DNA of 6,817 bases from an uncultured Proteiniphilum sp. (GCF_937873925.1 NZ_CALNAT010000036.1:1-6817); one strand, 5' to 3'. Positions 1-5,526 are shown, counted from the first letter of the stretch. Translations and numbers: made by a program. The notes: a model not told the origin generated them from the letters alone.

Positions 1-606
1 GTGCAAAGTTGTGCCGTCGGATAAAGTAAGCCTTGACCTTTTTCCTTTCGGGACGACAAGTTGGCTGTATTCTGTGGTATTCACTTCAGCAAGTGATTTA
101 CCTGTCACCTGAATACTATCGGTATTATATGCGATGTCCGCCTCTTTCTCTTCAATAGTGATCAGTTGATCGGATGAGACATACAACTGAATATCTTTTG
201 AATCAGAATCTACGGATAACGAATTTTCATTTACAAAATCCAACAATCCCGGATCCTGATTATTAGGTTTATAAATCTGGTGGATAACCAATAAAAGCAA
301 AACAGAGGCTGCGCTGGAAAGCCAGTAAAATAGCGTTTTCCGTTTTCTTCGTTGCGCTACGCGATGCTGAAAAGCATCATGGTATACATCTGCTTGTTCT
401 GACGTAAGAGAATAATCATTTAAGCGAACCTGGGTCTTATACAGCTCTATAGCATCCTCTATCAAAGATTTTAATTCAGGACATTCTACCATAACTTTTG
501 TCCAGTATGCATTGTCTTTCTCTAATTGAAAGAGATTCCATCTCAAAAAATCATCATCTTTGAGAAAGTCAATAGCCTTGTATCCCTGATATTTGTTTAC
601 CTCCAT
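1..606 (-). CDS. FecR-family anti-sigma factor (3' part beyond the window)
   Basis: I translated this reading frame by hand; it stays open to the window edge and gives 202 residues. The start is fixed because a TAG stop lies immediately upstream in frame of the ATG. Residues 1-90 form a charged, helical cytoplasmic part typical of the region that binds the sigma factor. Residues about 91-111 (starting TLFYWLSSAA) are a single membrane helix preceded by a basic stretch (RRKRK), implying the rest is periplasmic. From about residue 182 the FecR domain begins with the characteristic LVVPKGKRSRLTLSDGTTLH, and the frame is cut there. Full proteins of this family in Bacteroidota are usually over 300 residues, so roughly the last third is missing. 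It lies 95 nt downstream of the ECF sigma gene, the standard FecI/FecR order. By family analogy it would hold or activate that sigma factor in response to a TonB-dependent transporter. The gap before it shows no consensus promoter, so co-transcription with the sigma gene is likely. Confidence 0.9.
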   Translation of the reverse strand, partial: MEVNKYQGYKAIDFLKDDDFLRWNLFQLEKDNAYWTKVMVECPELKSLIEDAIELYKTQVRLNDYSLTSEQADVYHDAFQHRVAQRRKRKTLFYWLSSAASVLLLLVIHQIYKPNNQDPGLLDFVNENSLSVDSDSKDIQLYVSSDQLITIEEKEADIAYNTDSIQVTGKSLAEVNTTEYSQLVVPKGKRSRLTLSDGTTLH

Positions 607-701
607 CTATGATGTATTCTGTTGATTGTTTTGATAGATACGAATAAGTTGTTTTTTTGTGAGTGCTTTCCCGGATTAATTTAGTTAATAAAAGTTATGG
701 A

Positions 702-1301
702 CTAAAATCCACTGTATAAAAGCCCGATAAAGACAAGCATGGGCAATATTTTATTTTCTTTCCTGATTGTATGGATGGCTTGTGAAACCAACTTACGGAT
801 AGCCATTTCTGATTTATCCATCATTTCTGAAATTTCGCTATACGCAAGTTCTTGTATATAACGTAGATAAAGGGCCTCTTTTTGTGACGATGAGAGTACG
901 GATAATAAATTTTCTATTTTTTGCTGTATTATCATGCGGTCTTCATCTTCGATAATTTCATCCAACACAGTAGTTTTGATCGAAAAATTCAACACTTCTC
1001 CATCAATATCACCGATCTTCGCAAATGATTTCGATTTAAAAAGATCATACAACCGGTTTTTCAATGATTTAAACAGAAAATATTTAAAATGTTCTACGGA
1101 GGTAAGATGTGGTTTATCAAAAAAGACCTTTAGGAAAACATCTTGCACGGCATCCATTACATATTTCTCCTCCGCACCCAAGCTTCTGCCATAAGCATAC
1201 AGGTCATTGACAAAATATTTGTAAAAGAAAGAGAATGCCTCTTCATCTCCCTCTCTAAACTTTATAAAATTATGTGCTATCTTTTCGGGTGTCACCTCCA
1301 T
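702..1301 (-). CDS. ECF RNA polymerase sigma factor (FecI-like, Bacteroidota type)
   Basis: This 199-residue protein has the two-domain layout of an extracytoplasmic-function sigma factor. Residues about 23-92 match sigma region 2 (FSFFYKYFVNDLYAYG, then AVQDVFLKVF), which binds the -10 region and core polymerase. Residues about 129-181 match region 4 (LSSSQKEALYLRYIQ, then ELAYSEISEMMDKSEMAIRK), a helix-turn-helix for the upstream promoter element. There is no sigma 1.1 or region 3. The last 15 residues (from ILPMLVF) are strongly hydrophobic; as I recall, such tails occur in some Bacteroidota FecI-like sigmas, but the function is unclear. The ATG follows a leader of about 57 nt from the closer of two consensus promoters. 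The next gene downstream is its presumptive FecR anti-sigma partner. The likely role is switching on a neighbouring outer-membrane uptake locus for a glycan, siderophore or similar ligand; the target is not visible here. Confidence 0.93.
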   Translation of the reverse strand: MEVTPEKIAHNFIKFREGDEEAFSFFYKYFVNDLYAYGRSLGAEEKYVMDAVQDVFLKVFFDKPHLTSVEHFKYFLFKSLKNRLYDLFKSKSFAKIGDIDGEVLNFSIKTTVLDEIIEDEDRMIIQQKIENLLSVLSSSQKEALYLRYIQELAYSEISEMMDKSEMAIRKLVSQAIHTIRKENKILPMLVFIGLLYSGF

Positions 1302-1364
1302 GTATTACACATTTCCTTGGGTTGGAGTCAATCAGAAATTCCATATTTTATTTCTATTACGCAG

Positions 1365-1396
1365 CAAATCTAATGAAAGCCGAGAGGCAAGCCAAA
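1365..1396 (-). promoter_or_regulatory. Proximal promoter of the ECF sigma gene
   Basis: Read on the minus strand, TTTG (1393-1396) is followed by exactly 20 nt and then TAGATTTG (1365-1372). This matches the Bacteroidota primary-sigma consensus TTTG-N19-21-TAnnTTTG in every defined position. Transcription would begin near 1358, giving a leader of about 57 nt before the ATG. The -33 TTTG lies in the arm of the 12-bp palindrome at 1393-1404, so a protein bound there could block or help polymerase. The match is seen in sequence; activity is inferred. Confidence 0.72.
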
Positions 1397-1404
1397 CTTG
1401 TTTG
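1393..1404. repeat. 12-bp palindrome CAAACTTGTTTG, copy 1
   Basis: CAAAC-TT-GTTTG is an inverted repeat with 5-bp arms. Its complement, CAAACAAGTTTG, occurs at 3025-3036 upstream of rnpA, and similarity extends beyond the core: 18 of 21 positions agree between 1394-1414 (plus strand) and the minus-strand reading of 3035-3015. Both copies are intergenic, which suggests a dispersed short repeat or a shared protein-binding site. This copy contains the -33 box of the proximal sigma promoter. Confidence 0.55.
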
Positions 1405-1405
1405 A

Positions 1406-1464
1406 ATTATTCCGATTAGAGAGATCAGAACGAGTTTACTCGTTATGCCGAACGCAGGAATAAT
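1406..1464. repeat. Nested inverted repeats between the two promoters
   Basis: The outer arms are ATTATTCC (1406-1413) and GGAATAAT (1457-1464), a perfect 8-bp inverted pair. Inside lies a near-perfect palindrome at 1429-1444 with arms AACGAGT and ACTCGTT separated by TT. In RNA from the distal promoter the outer pair could close a stem capped by a 7-bp inner hairpin. As DNA, either could be an operator. No U-run follows on the minus strand, so it does not look like a simple intrinsic terminator of the upstream operon. Confidence 0.6.
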
Positions 1465-1504
1465 CTAACTTGTTGAACTTGTCCGAGGCGTATCTTAGAT
1501 TCTA

Positions 1505-1536
1505 CAAATATAGAGCATTTGGGAAATAAAAACAAA
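1505..1536 (-). promoter_or_regulatory. Distal promoter of the ECF sigma gene
   Basis: On the minus strand TTTG (1533-1536) is followed by exactly 20 nt and then TATATTTG (1505-1512), a second perfect match to the Bacteroidota consensus in the same gap. The -33 element lies in a T-run just after the tatD stop codon. A transcript from about 1498 would carry a leader of roughly 200 nt that includes the inverted repeats at 1406-1464. The AT-rich setting raises the chance of a fortuitous match, but agreement of both boxes and the spacer is strong. Confidence 0.65.
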
Positions 1537-1541
1537 AAAAA

Positions 1542-2240
1542 TCAGTCCTCCTCCTCTTCGTCGGGATAATAGGGTTTGGGCGGTTGGATCGTGGGAAATA
1601 TCCTGCGTACATTCCCGGCAATTATGTCGGCAAACTCTTCTACATCCATATTCAGCGCCTGCGAAGTCTGCAGGTAGACCTGACGGATGGGCATTTCCCC
1701 TTCATCGGTTTCACAGAAAAGTGAATCAATAGGGATCAGTTGCATGGAATCTACATTGATATTGTCTCCGATGGAGAAGAGAAAACCTTCTTTGACAAGC
1801 CGCTCGGTAAGTTCCGGCTTACCCCGGTAGCCATGAATGATCCAGGGTCGGGAAGGTTTAACCTCTCTTCTGATCTGTATCAATTCTTCCCATGCCTTCA
1901 CGCAGTGAATGATTACCGGCTTCATCAATTTTTCCGAGAGTTCGATATGTTTTTTGAAAACAGGTATCTGCAGATCGAATGAGGGTCCCTTTAATCTGTC
2001 CAAACCGGTTTCTCCTATGGCAATAATACGGGGATTGGATGCGATTTCGGACAGATACGCCATCTGAGTGTCGCTTTCTTCCGAATACCAGGGATGGATT
2101 CCACACGAAAAAGCGTGACGCGAATAGGACTCTTTGGCTACTTCAAATTCAAGGGGATAGACATCGAAGATACACGAGTGATAGGGATCATCGCTATCCT
2201 CAATAAAAATCTGATGGGTGTGTACGTCGTAAAATTCCAT
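1542..2240 (-). CDS. TatD-family metal-dependent hydrolase (putative deoxyribonuclease)
   Basis: This 232-residue protein is a compact TatD-type TIM-barrel amidohydrolase. Expected metal ligands are all present: H7 and H9 in DVHTH, E77 in AIGETGLD, H112 in IIHCVKA, H136 in IIHGYRG, and D179 in the ETDEG motif that corresponds to LETD in the family. GIHPW (47-51) and the closing IAGNVRRIF (about 207-215) are also family hallmarks. Characterised TatD proteins are Mg-dependent 3'-5' exonucleases or DNases; the substrate of this short Bacteroidales branch cannot be told from sequence. It is a little shorter than the usual 255-265 residues and ends in an acidic tail (DEEEED). The start codon lies 3 nt after the yidD stop, so translation is probably coupled and it is the last gene of the rnpA-yidD-tatD run. 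A T-run follows its stop without a hairpin. Confidence 0.93.
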   Translation of the reverse strand: MEFYDVHTHQIFIEDSDDPYHSCIFDVYPLEFEVAKESYSRHAFSCGIHPWYSEESDTQMAYLSEIASNPRIIAIGETGLDRLKGPSFDLQIPVFKKHIELSEKLMKPVIIHCVKAWEELIQIRREVKPSRPWIIHGYRGKPELTERLVKEGFLFSIGDNINVDSMQLIPIDSLFCETDEGEMPIRQVYLQTSQALNMDVEEFADIIAGNVRRIFPTIQPPKPYYPDEEEED

Positions 2241-2243
2241 ATT

Positions 2244-2519
2244 TTAATTGACCTCTGCTTTCGGCTGGTGTTTTTTAGGCTTCGGCTCGGGTACGGGATC
2301 ATACCCCGACCCTCCCCACGGATTACAACTTATAATGCGCCTGGCAGACAAATAAAAGCCTTTGAAAGGTCCATGTTTTTTGAGTGCCTCTATCGTATAC
2401 TGCGAACAGGTAGGCGTATACCGGCAACTGGGCGGCGTGAGCGGAGAAATGACGGCCCGGTAGAAATAGACCGGCAGAAGCAGGATCCACGTCAGTACAT
2501 TCTTAATTATTTTCAGCAC
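2244..2519 (-). CDS. yidD: Membrane protein insertion efficiency factor YidD
   Basis: This 91-residue protein matches YidD throughout. An amphipathic or hydrophobic N-terminus (about 7-20) leads into YRAVISPLTPPSCRYTPTCSQY (family: ISP..P..CR..PTCS.Y), then ALKKHGPFKGFYL, and closes with CNPWGGSGYDPVP. The conserved cysteines are C32, C38 and C65. YidD is a peripheral inner-membrane protein thought to help the YidC insertase place membrane proteins. The start is GTG: an in-frame TGA lies five codons upstream and no ATG fits, and the GTG overlaps the rnpA stop region by 7 nt, indicating translational coupling. The basic, proline-rich C-terminal tail (KPKKHQPK) is a modest extension beyond the conserved core. 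The neighbour rnpA is its classical partner; rpmH and yidC, which often accompany them elsewhere, are absent here. Confidence 0.95.
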   Translation of the reverse strand: MLKIIKNVLTWILLLPVYFYRAVISPLTPPSCRYTPTCSQYTIEALKKHGPFKGFYLSARRIISCNPWGGSGYDPVPEPKPKKHQPKAEVN

Positions 2520-2926
2520 TGTTTTCTTTCTTCAATCCGGTGATTCAATTCTCTTAAAGCTTTCCGCACCCCTTTGTCTACAGTAGCATAATCACACGGT
2601 TTATCTGCCACACAGATAAATGCCGCGTCCAAATGTTCGTTTTCTGCCAATTCCCGGGAGGGAAACAGATGCTTATTGAGTCGGTAGGCCTCTCTTACAA
2701 GCCGTTTCATCCGGTTACGATCTACAGCTGACTTAATCCTTCTCTTAGGAATGGAGATGAGTATCGACAGCGGCACTGTCCCGTTCTGCGTCGTTTTCAG
2801 ATATACGATCCGAAAGGGGTACGACATAAAGGAGCAACCCTGGGCAAAGAGGGTTTCCACTCTTTTTTCGCCTGTTATCCGCTCTTTTTTTGTAAACCTA
2901 AAGCGCTTTTCTTCGTTCGATTTCAT
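2513..2926 (-). CDS. rnpA: Ribonuclease P protein component
   Basis: RnpA is the small basic protein that binds the RNase P RNA and assists 5' maturation of tRNA precursors. The family signature RNR lies at residues 70-72 in KRRIKSAVDRNRMKRLVREAYR, preceded by the RFTKKERITGEKRVETLFAQG start motif and the SILISIPKR strand. The open frame extends upstream to a TTG at 2974, giving 153 residues, but I chose the ATG at 2926 (137 residues). The extra 16 residues have no family counterpart, family proteins are about 115-140 residues, and this ATG starts right before the conserved region. The chosen ATG overlaps the stop of a possible 47-residue leader ORF as TGATG. yidD overlaps the 3' end. No exact Bacteroidota promoter with both boxes was found in the 226-nt upstream gap, so the promoter is unresolved. 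Confidence 0.94.
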   Translation of the reverse strand: MKSNEEKRFRFTKKERITGEKRVETLFAQGCSFMSYPFRIVYLKTTQNGTVPLSILISIPKRRIKSAVDRNRMKRLVREAYRLNKHLFPSRELAENEHLDAAFICVADKPCDYATVDKGVRKALRELNHRIEERKQC

Positions 2927-3069
2927 CAGACTATTTCTTTCAGACTTTTTCTCCGTTTGACATAGTCTAAACAAGTTTTACCTCTGTCCTCACTTATCGA
3001 AAAAGTTTCCGCAACGACATAATGCAAACAAGTTTGCTTTCTGTGCGTATTGCTTAAGAAATAGTTCAT
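2926..3069 (-). CDS. Possible 47-residue leader ORF upstream of rnpA
   Basis: An ATG at 3067-3069 opens a 47-codon frame whose TGA stop shares one base with the rnpA ATG (TGATG), the arrangement seen in translationally coupled genes. The peptide starts MNYFLSNTHRKQTCLHYV and contains an internal repeat: QTCLHYV (12-18) and KTCLDYV (31-37), 19 codons apart and in phase. I recognise no family, signal peptide or membrane segment. A GGAGG lies 14 nt before the ATG, too far for a normal ribosome site, although Bacteroidota rely little on such sites. The frame may simply be an accidental reading of the repeat DNA that fills this gap, so coding status is doubtful. Confidence 0.25.
   Translation of the reverse strand: MNYFLSNTHRKQTCLHYVVAETFSISEDRGKTCLDYVKRRKSLKEIV
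2959..3037. repeat. Two direct copies of a palindrome-bearing repeat upstream of rnpA (copies 2 and 3)
   Basis: The segments 2959-2978 and 3016-3035 agree at 17 of 20 positions (GACATA, four variable bases, AAACAAGTTT) and are 57 nt apart. The second contains the palindrome GCAAAC-AA-GTTTGC (3024-3037), whose core is the complement of the 12-mer at 1393-1404. The 57-nt spacing is a multiple of three, so a reading frame across both gives a repeated peptide. Both copies lie in the hemD-rnpA gap and may form small hairpins in RNA. Whether this is a genome-wide intergenic repeat or a local duplication cannot be told from one window. Confidence 0.55.
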
Positions 3070-3105
3070 AACTAAAATGCAATCCTCCGAAAGCAATTAC
3101 ATTGA

Positions 3106-3113
3106 CAAAGATA
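3106..3113 (-). promoter_or_regulatory. Possible -7 box for the rnpA cluster
   Basis: The minus strand reads TATCTTTG here, an exact match to TAnnTTTG, 180 nt before the chosen rnpA start and about 40 nt after the hemD stop. No TTTG is found 19-21 nt upstream of it, so only half the promoter is present. It is recorded because it is the best candidate for independent transcription of rnpA-yidD-tatD. Confidence 0.25.
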
Positions 3114-3152
3114 ATTGTTTTTGGAATCAATCGTTACAGATTCGGAAAAAAA

Positions 3153-3917
3153 TCAGGCGTAATATTTGTGGTTTTCTTTCAGAAAGGCTTCCAGTGCGGC
3201 AGCCATGGAAGGATAATCGGGCTGCGGAGCTTCACAGTCGAGTCTCAGTTCCGCATCCGTCACCGCTTTTGCCGTAGCGCTACCGAAGCATCCTATGGCT
3301 CGGTCACCCTGTTTGAAATCGGGAAAATTCTTCAATAACGATTGTATTCCCAACGGACTGAAGAAGACGATCATATCGTAATCGAACTTTTCATCTTTAT
3401 CGAATTCGTTACTTACCGTCCTGTACATTACACTCTTGGTATAGTTTATCTTCTTTTCATCAAGGAAATTGGTCACTTCATCATTGTGTTCTTCGGGAAC
3501 AGGGAAAAGGAATTTTTCCTTGGCATGTTTGGTGAAAGCGTTGTTCAGACCATCAATCTTACCGGTCTGGCTAAAAAAGATCTTTCTTTTCCTGTAGACA
3601 ATGTACTTTTGCAGATAGAGCGCGACAGTCTCCGAAATACAGAAATATTTCATTGTCTCGGGAATAACGATCTTCATCTCCTCACAGATCGAGAAAAATT
3701 TATCGACCGCTGTTCTTGCGGTAAAAATGATCGCCGTAAAATCGGGTATATTGATCCGTTGATGACGGAACTCTTTCAGGGAGACCCTCTCCACTTTGAT
3801 CAAAGGATAGAAATGGATGTCAACATGAAATTTTTCCGCTATCTCGTAATAGGGCGATTTTTCGCTACTCGGCTTAGGTTGTGATATGAGAATCTTCTTT
3901 ACTTTCCGGGCGTTCAT
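3153..3917 (-). CDS. hemD: Uroporphyrinogen-III synthase (HemD family)
   Basis: HemD closes and rearranges hydroxymethylbilane into uroporphyrinogen III, the branch-point of heme, siroheme and cobalamin synthesis. The 254-residue protein shows the two-lobed family pattern: an N-terminal strand ILISQPKP (10-16), AIIFTARTAVDKFF (62-75), the linker-region strand with YRTV (165-168), DMIVFFSPLGIQSLL (181-195), IGCFGSATAKAV (208-219) and a C-terminal PDYPSMAAAL segment. The family is highly divergent and has few invariant residues, so the call rests on this strand-helix pattern and on length. Its ATG overlaps the stop of the DUF4271 gene as ATGA, indicating co-translation. No other porphyrin gene is in the window. 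Many Bacteroidales lack a full heme pathway, so its substrate supply and physiological role here are uncertain. A T-run follows the stop but without a hairpin. Confidence 0.85.
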   Translation of the reverse strand: MNARKVKKILISQPKPSSEKSPYYEIAEKFHVDIHFYPLIKVERVSLKEFRHQRINIPDFTAIIFTARTAVDKFFSICEEMKIVIPETMKYFCISETVALYLQKYIVYRKRKIFFSQTGKIDGLNNAFTKHAKEKFLFPVPEEHNDEVTNFLDEKKINYTKSVMYRTVSNEFDKDEKFDYDMIVFFSPLGIQSLLKNFPDFKQGDRAIGCFGSATAKAVTDAELRLDCEAPQPDYPSMAAALEAFLKENHKYYA

Positions 3918-4804
3918 ATAATGTTATCTCCTGCAATAGTTATAGCTGAAAGTACTCCCTTATACAATAGCAAATAAGGTGCAATTTCAGTCCCGCAAAG
4001 ATAGACAAAAAAATAGAAAAGGCCGATCTTATTTTTAACAAAAATATTTAACAACTCAATATAAATGGCCAGTCGACTAATAAAAAAAACTACAATAAGG
4101 GTGATTAGTATAATATTTCTCACTTCATGTAAATAAACATAAAAAACGACAGGAAGAAAGAATACAATTCCAAGGATCTCCATCATCCGGGAGTAGTAGG
4201 TGATCCAACTCTTCATTTCGTTTTGCAGGAAGAAAGTACCGATCAGCCTGTAGCCCAGAATTTTAAGGTTGATCAGCAGGGCAAGGCCCGCAAAAATTCC
4301 CACAAAACCGAGCGAATTCGCGGCAATGGAAAATACAGAGAGTCCCTTGCCCCACAGCCACGTGAAAAGGAGAATGGAGAAAATCATGACGGTTTGAAGG
4401 ATCAGATAGAACTCTCCCCAGGCTTCCGTTTTGGTTACCTGGCTTTTATGGATGGAGGTGGAATTTTTTCCGCGGGTGAATACATTTTTAAAGTTACCTT
4501 TCAGGGCTGTTCCTTCCCATCGAAAGATAAAGGCAAAGATCATAAAACTGAAGAGGAAGAGAAGAAATAAAACAGAATGTATCCATGGGGAAAAAGGCAT
4601 TGCCGCACCCACACTTCCGTCAGGCAATAAGTGCATGGGAAGGGCTACATCTTTTTCAAAATCAAAGAAAAGCCGGGTACTGTCTGTGGAAAAAAAATCA
4701 TACTGACCGAAATTCATCTGCCATGACTCCGGAACGGCCTGCTCCACTTCAGCCTTCAAATAGTAAGGGAGAATGTCGCGAGTAGTATCTGAAACCAGTA
4801 CCAT
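3914..4804 (-). CDS. DUF4271 domain integral membrane protein
   Basis: This 296-residue protein has a soluble N-terminal part (about 1-72) followed by roughly six hydrophobic helices at about 74-94, 131-150, 160-180, 208-225, 230-250 and 262-282. The C-terminal FYFFVYLCGTEIAPYLLLYK (263-282) resembles the signature of DUF4271, a family I know only from Bacteroidota and of unknown function. A basic stretch around 95-125 lies between the first two helices and is probably cytoplasmic by the positive-inside rule. There is no cleavable signal peptide at the very N-terminus. The start lies 22 nt after the LOG-family gene and its stop overlaps the hemD start by 4 nt, so it sits in the middle of a compact operon. 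Co-occurrence with hemD hints at a link but does not give a function. Confidence 0.85.
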   Translation of the reverse strand: MVLVSDTTRDILPYYLKAEVEQAVPESWQMNFGQYDFFSTDSTRLFFDFEKDVALPMHLLPDGSVGAAMPFSPWIHSVLFLLFLFSFMIFAFIFRWEGTALKGNFKNVFTRGKNSTSIHKSQVTKTEAWGEFYLILQTVMIFSILLFTWLWGKGLSVFSIAANSLGFVGIFAGLALLINLKILGYRLIGTFFLQNEMKSWITYYSRMMEILGIVFFLPVVFYVYLHEVRNIILITLIVVFFISRLAIYIELLNIFVKNKIGLFYFFVYLCGTEIAPYLLLYKGVLSAITIAGDNII

Positions 4805-4826
4805 ACTTTTCAGTGCAGTTCAACCA

Positions 4827-5411
4827 TTAATCATACTTAGTGCAACCGGGATTCCAGTCGGGCATGGTACGGATCAGGTCGACAGCCGCTTCCGGGCTGA
4901 CAGCGACCTGCCACAACTCCCGATAGACCTCCTTCATAAACTTTTCACTGATCATCTTCTCTAAAAATGAAAGGAGTGGTTGATAATAATTATTGATATT
5001 CAAAATAATAACCGGTTTGTGATAGAGACCCAGCTGTCTCCAGGTGATGATCTCCGCCAACTCTTCCAACGTCCCCATTCCACCGGGGAGGGCGATTACT
5101 GCATCGGCCGATTTCACCATGGCAGCCTTCCGCTCGTGGATGGTTTCGGTGATGATTGTTTCGGTAAGGAGGGCATGTCCCCAACCGGCATCGACCATGA
5201 ACTGCGGGATAATCCCTTTTACCCTGCCTCCGTTTTTCAGCACAGCATCGTTCAAAGCCCCCATCAATCCTTCCCTTCCGGCGCCATTCACGCAAGTGAT
5301 GTTATTCTCCGCGAGCAACTCGCCCAATCTCGATGCAGCATCAAAATAGAGGGGGTCTATCTCCGCACTGGAGGCACAATAAACCACTACTTCCCTGTTT
5401 CCGTTTTCCAT
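4827..5411 (-). CDS. LOG-family (TIGR00730) Rossmann-fold nucleoside 5'-monophosphate phosphoribohydrolase
   Basis: This 194-residue protein has the lysine-decarboxylase-like/LOG fold. The catalytic and nucleotide-binding motif PGGMGTLEE lies at 109-117, with ERK (93-95) supplying the conserved arginine before it. An N-terminal VVVYCASS strand (8-15) and GREGLMGALNDA (45-56) form the phosphate-binding part. Plant and bacterial LOG proteins cleave the N-glycosidic bond of cytokinin-type or other nucleoside monophosphates to release base and ribose 5-phosphate; older annotation as lysine decarboxylase is wrong for this family. The usual GGG before xxGLMG is NGAG (42-45) here, a mild deviation. 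Substrate is unknown. It follows metK by 125 nt and precedes the DUF4271 gene by 22 nt. The ATG is the first in frame and the length is normal for the family. Confidence 0.93.
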   Translation of the reverse strand: MENGNREVVVYCASSAEIDPLYFDAASRLGELLAENNITCVNGAGREGLMGALNDAVLKNGGRVKGIIPQFMVDAGWGHALLTETIITETIHERKAAMVKSADAVIALPGGMGTLEELAEIITWRQLGLYHKPVIILNINNYYQPLLSFLEKMISEKFMKEVYRELWQVAVSPEAAVDLIRTMPDWNPGCTKYD

Positions 5412-5453
5412 CTTTTCGCTTCAATCCCGTTCAGTTTAAAGACTTCATCTATT

Positions 5454-5526
5454 TCAGATTCAAGATTCAAAATCCCAAATCCAAAATCAACCTTCCCACT
5501 CCTTCACCTTTCCGCCTTCCCACCTT
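5454..5526 (-). repeat. Heptamer repeats and G/A-rich tract between metK and the LOG-family gene
   Basis: Read on the plus strand, 5454-5488 is five tandem 7-nt units of the type CAAAATC (TCAGATT, CAAGATT, CAAAATC, CCAAATC, CAAAATC). Directly beside it, 5491-5526 is almost pure pyrimidine and contains CCTTCCCAC twice (5491-5499 and 5515-5523). On the transcribed minus strand the second part is G/A-rich with eight short G-runs, enough for a two-layer G-quadruplex in DNA or RNA. No promoter or hairpin terminator was found in this gap. It looks like slippage-prone simple sequence; a role is not shown. Confidence 0.6.

Noticed and set aside
607..701. Possible separate promoter between the sigma and fecR genes
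   Set aside because: No TAnnTTTG box with an upstream TTTG was found on the minus strand; only AT-rich sequence and an imperfect TTAACTAAATTAA palindrome are present.
1533..1544. T-run after the tatD stop as an intrinsic terminator
   Set aside because: No GC-rich hairpin precedes the run on the minus strand. The run instead supplies the -33 box of the distal sigma promoter.
2094..2543. A 149-codon open frame on the plus strand
   Set aside because: It spans the antisense of the tatD start and all of yidD; both minus-strand genes are secure.
2927..2974. TTG-initiated N-terminal extension of rnpA by 16 residues
   Set aside because: The extension lies in the repeat region, matches nothing in the RnpA family and needs a rare start codon, while an ATG sits just before the conserved domain.
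1393..3037. CRISPR array or insertion-sequence ends based on the repeated palindrome
   Set aside because: The copies are few, irregularly spaced and interrupted by intact genes; there are no regular spacers, cas genes, transposase or target-site duplications.
3141..3155. T-run after the hemD stop as an intrinsic terminator
   Set aside because: No stem-loop is found immediately upstream, so termination here is not supported.
3342..3884. A 180-codon open frame on the plus strand
   Set aside because: It is antisense to hemD and shows no family features.
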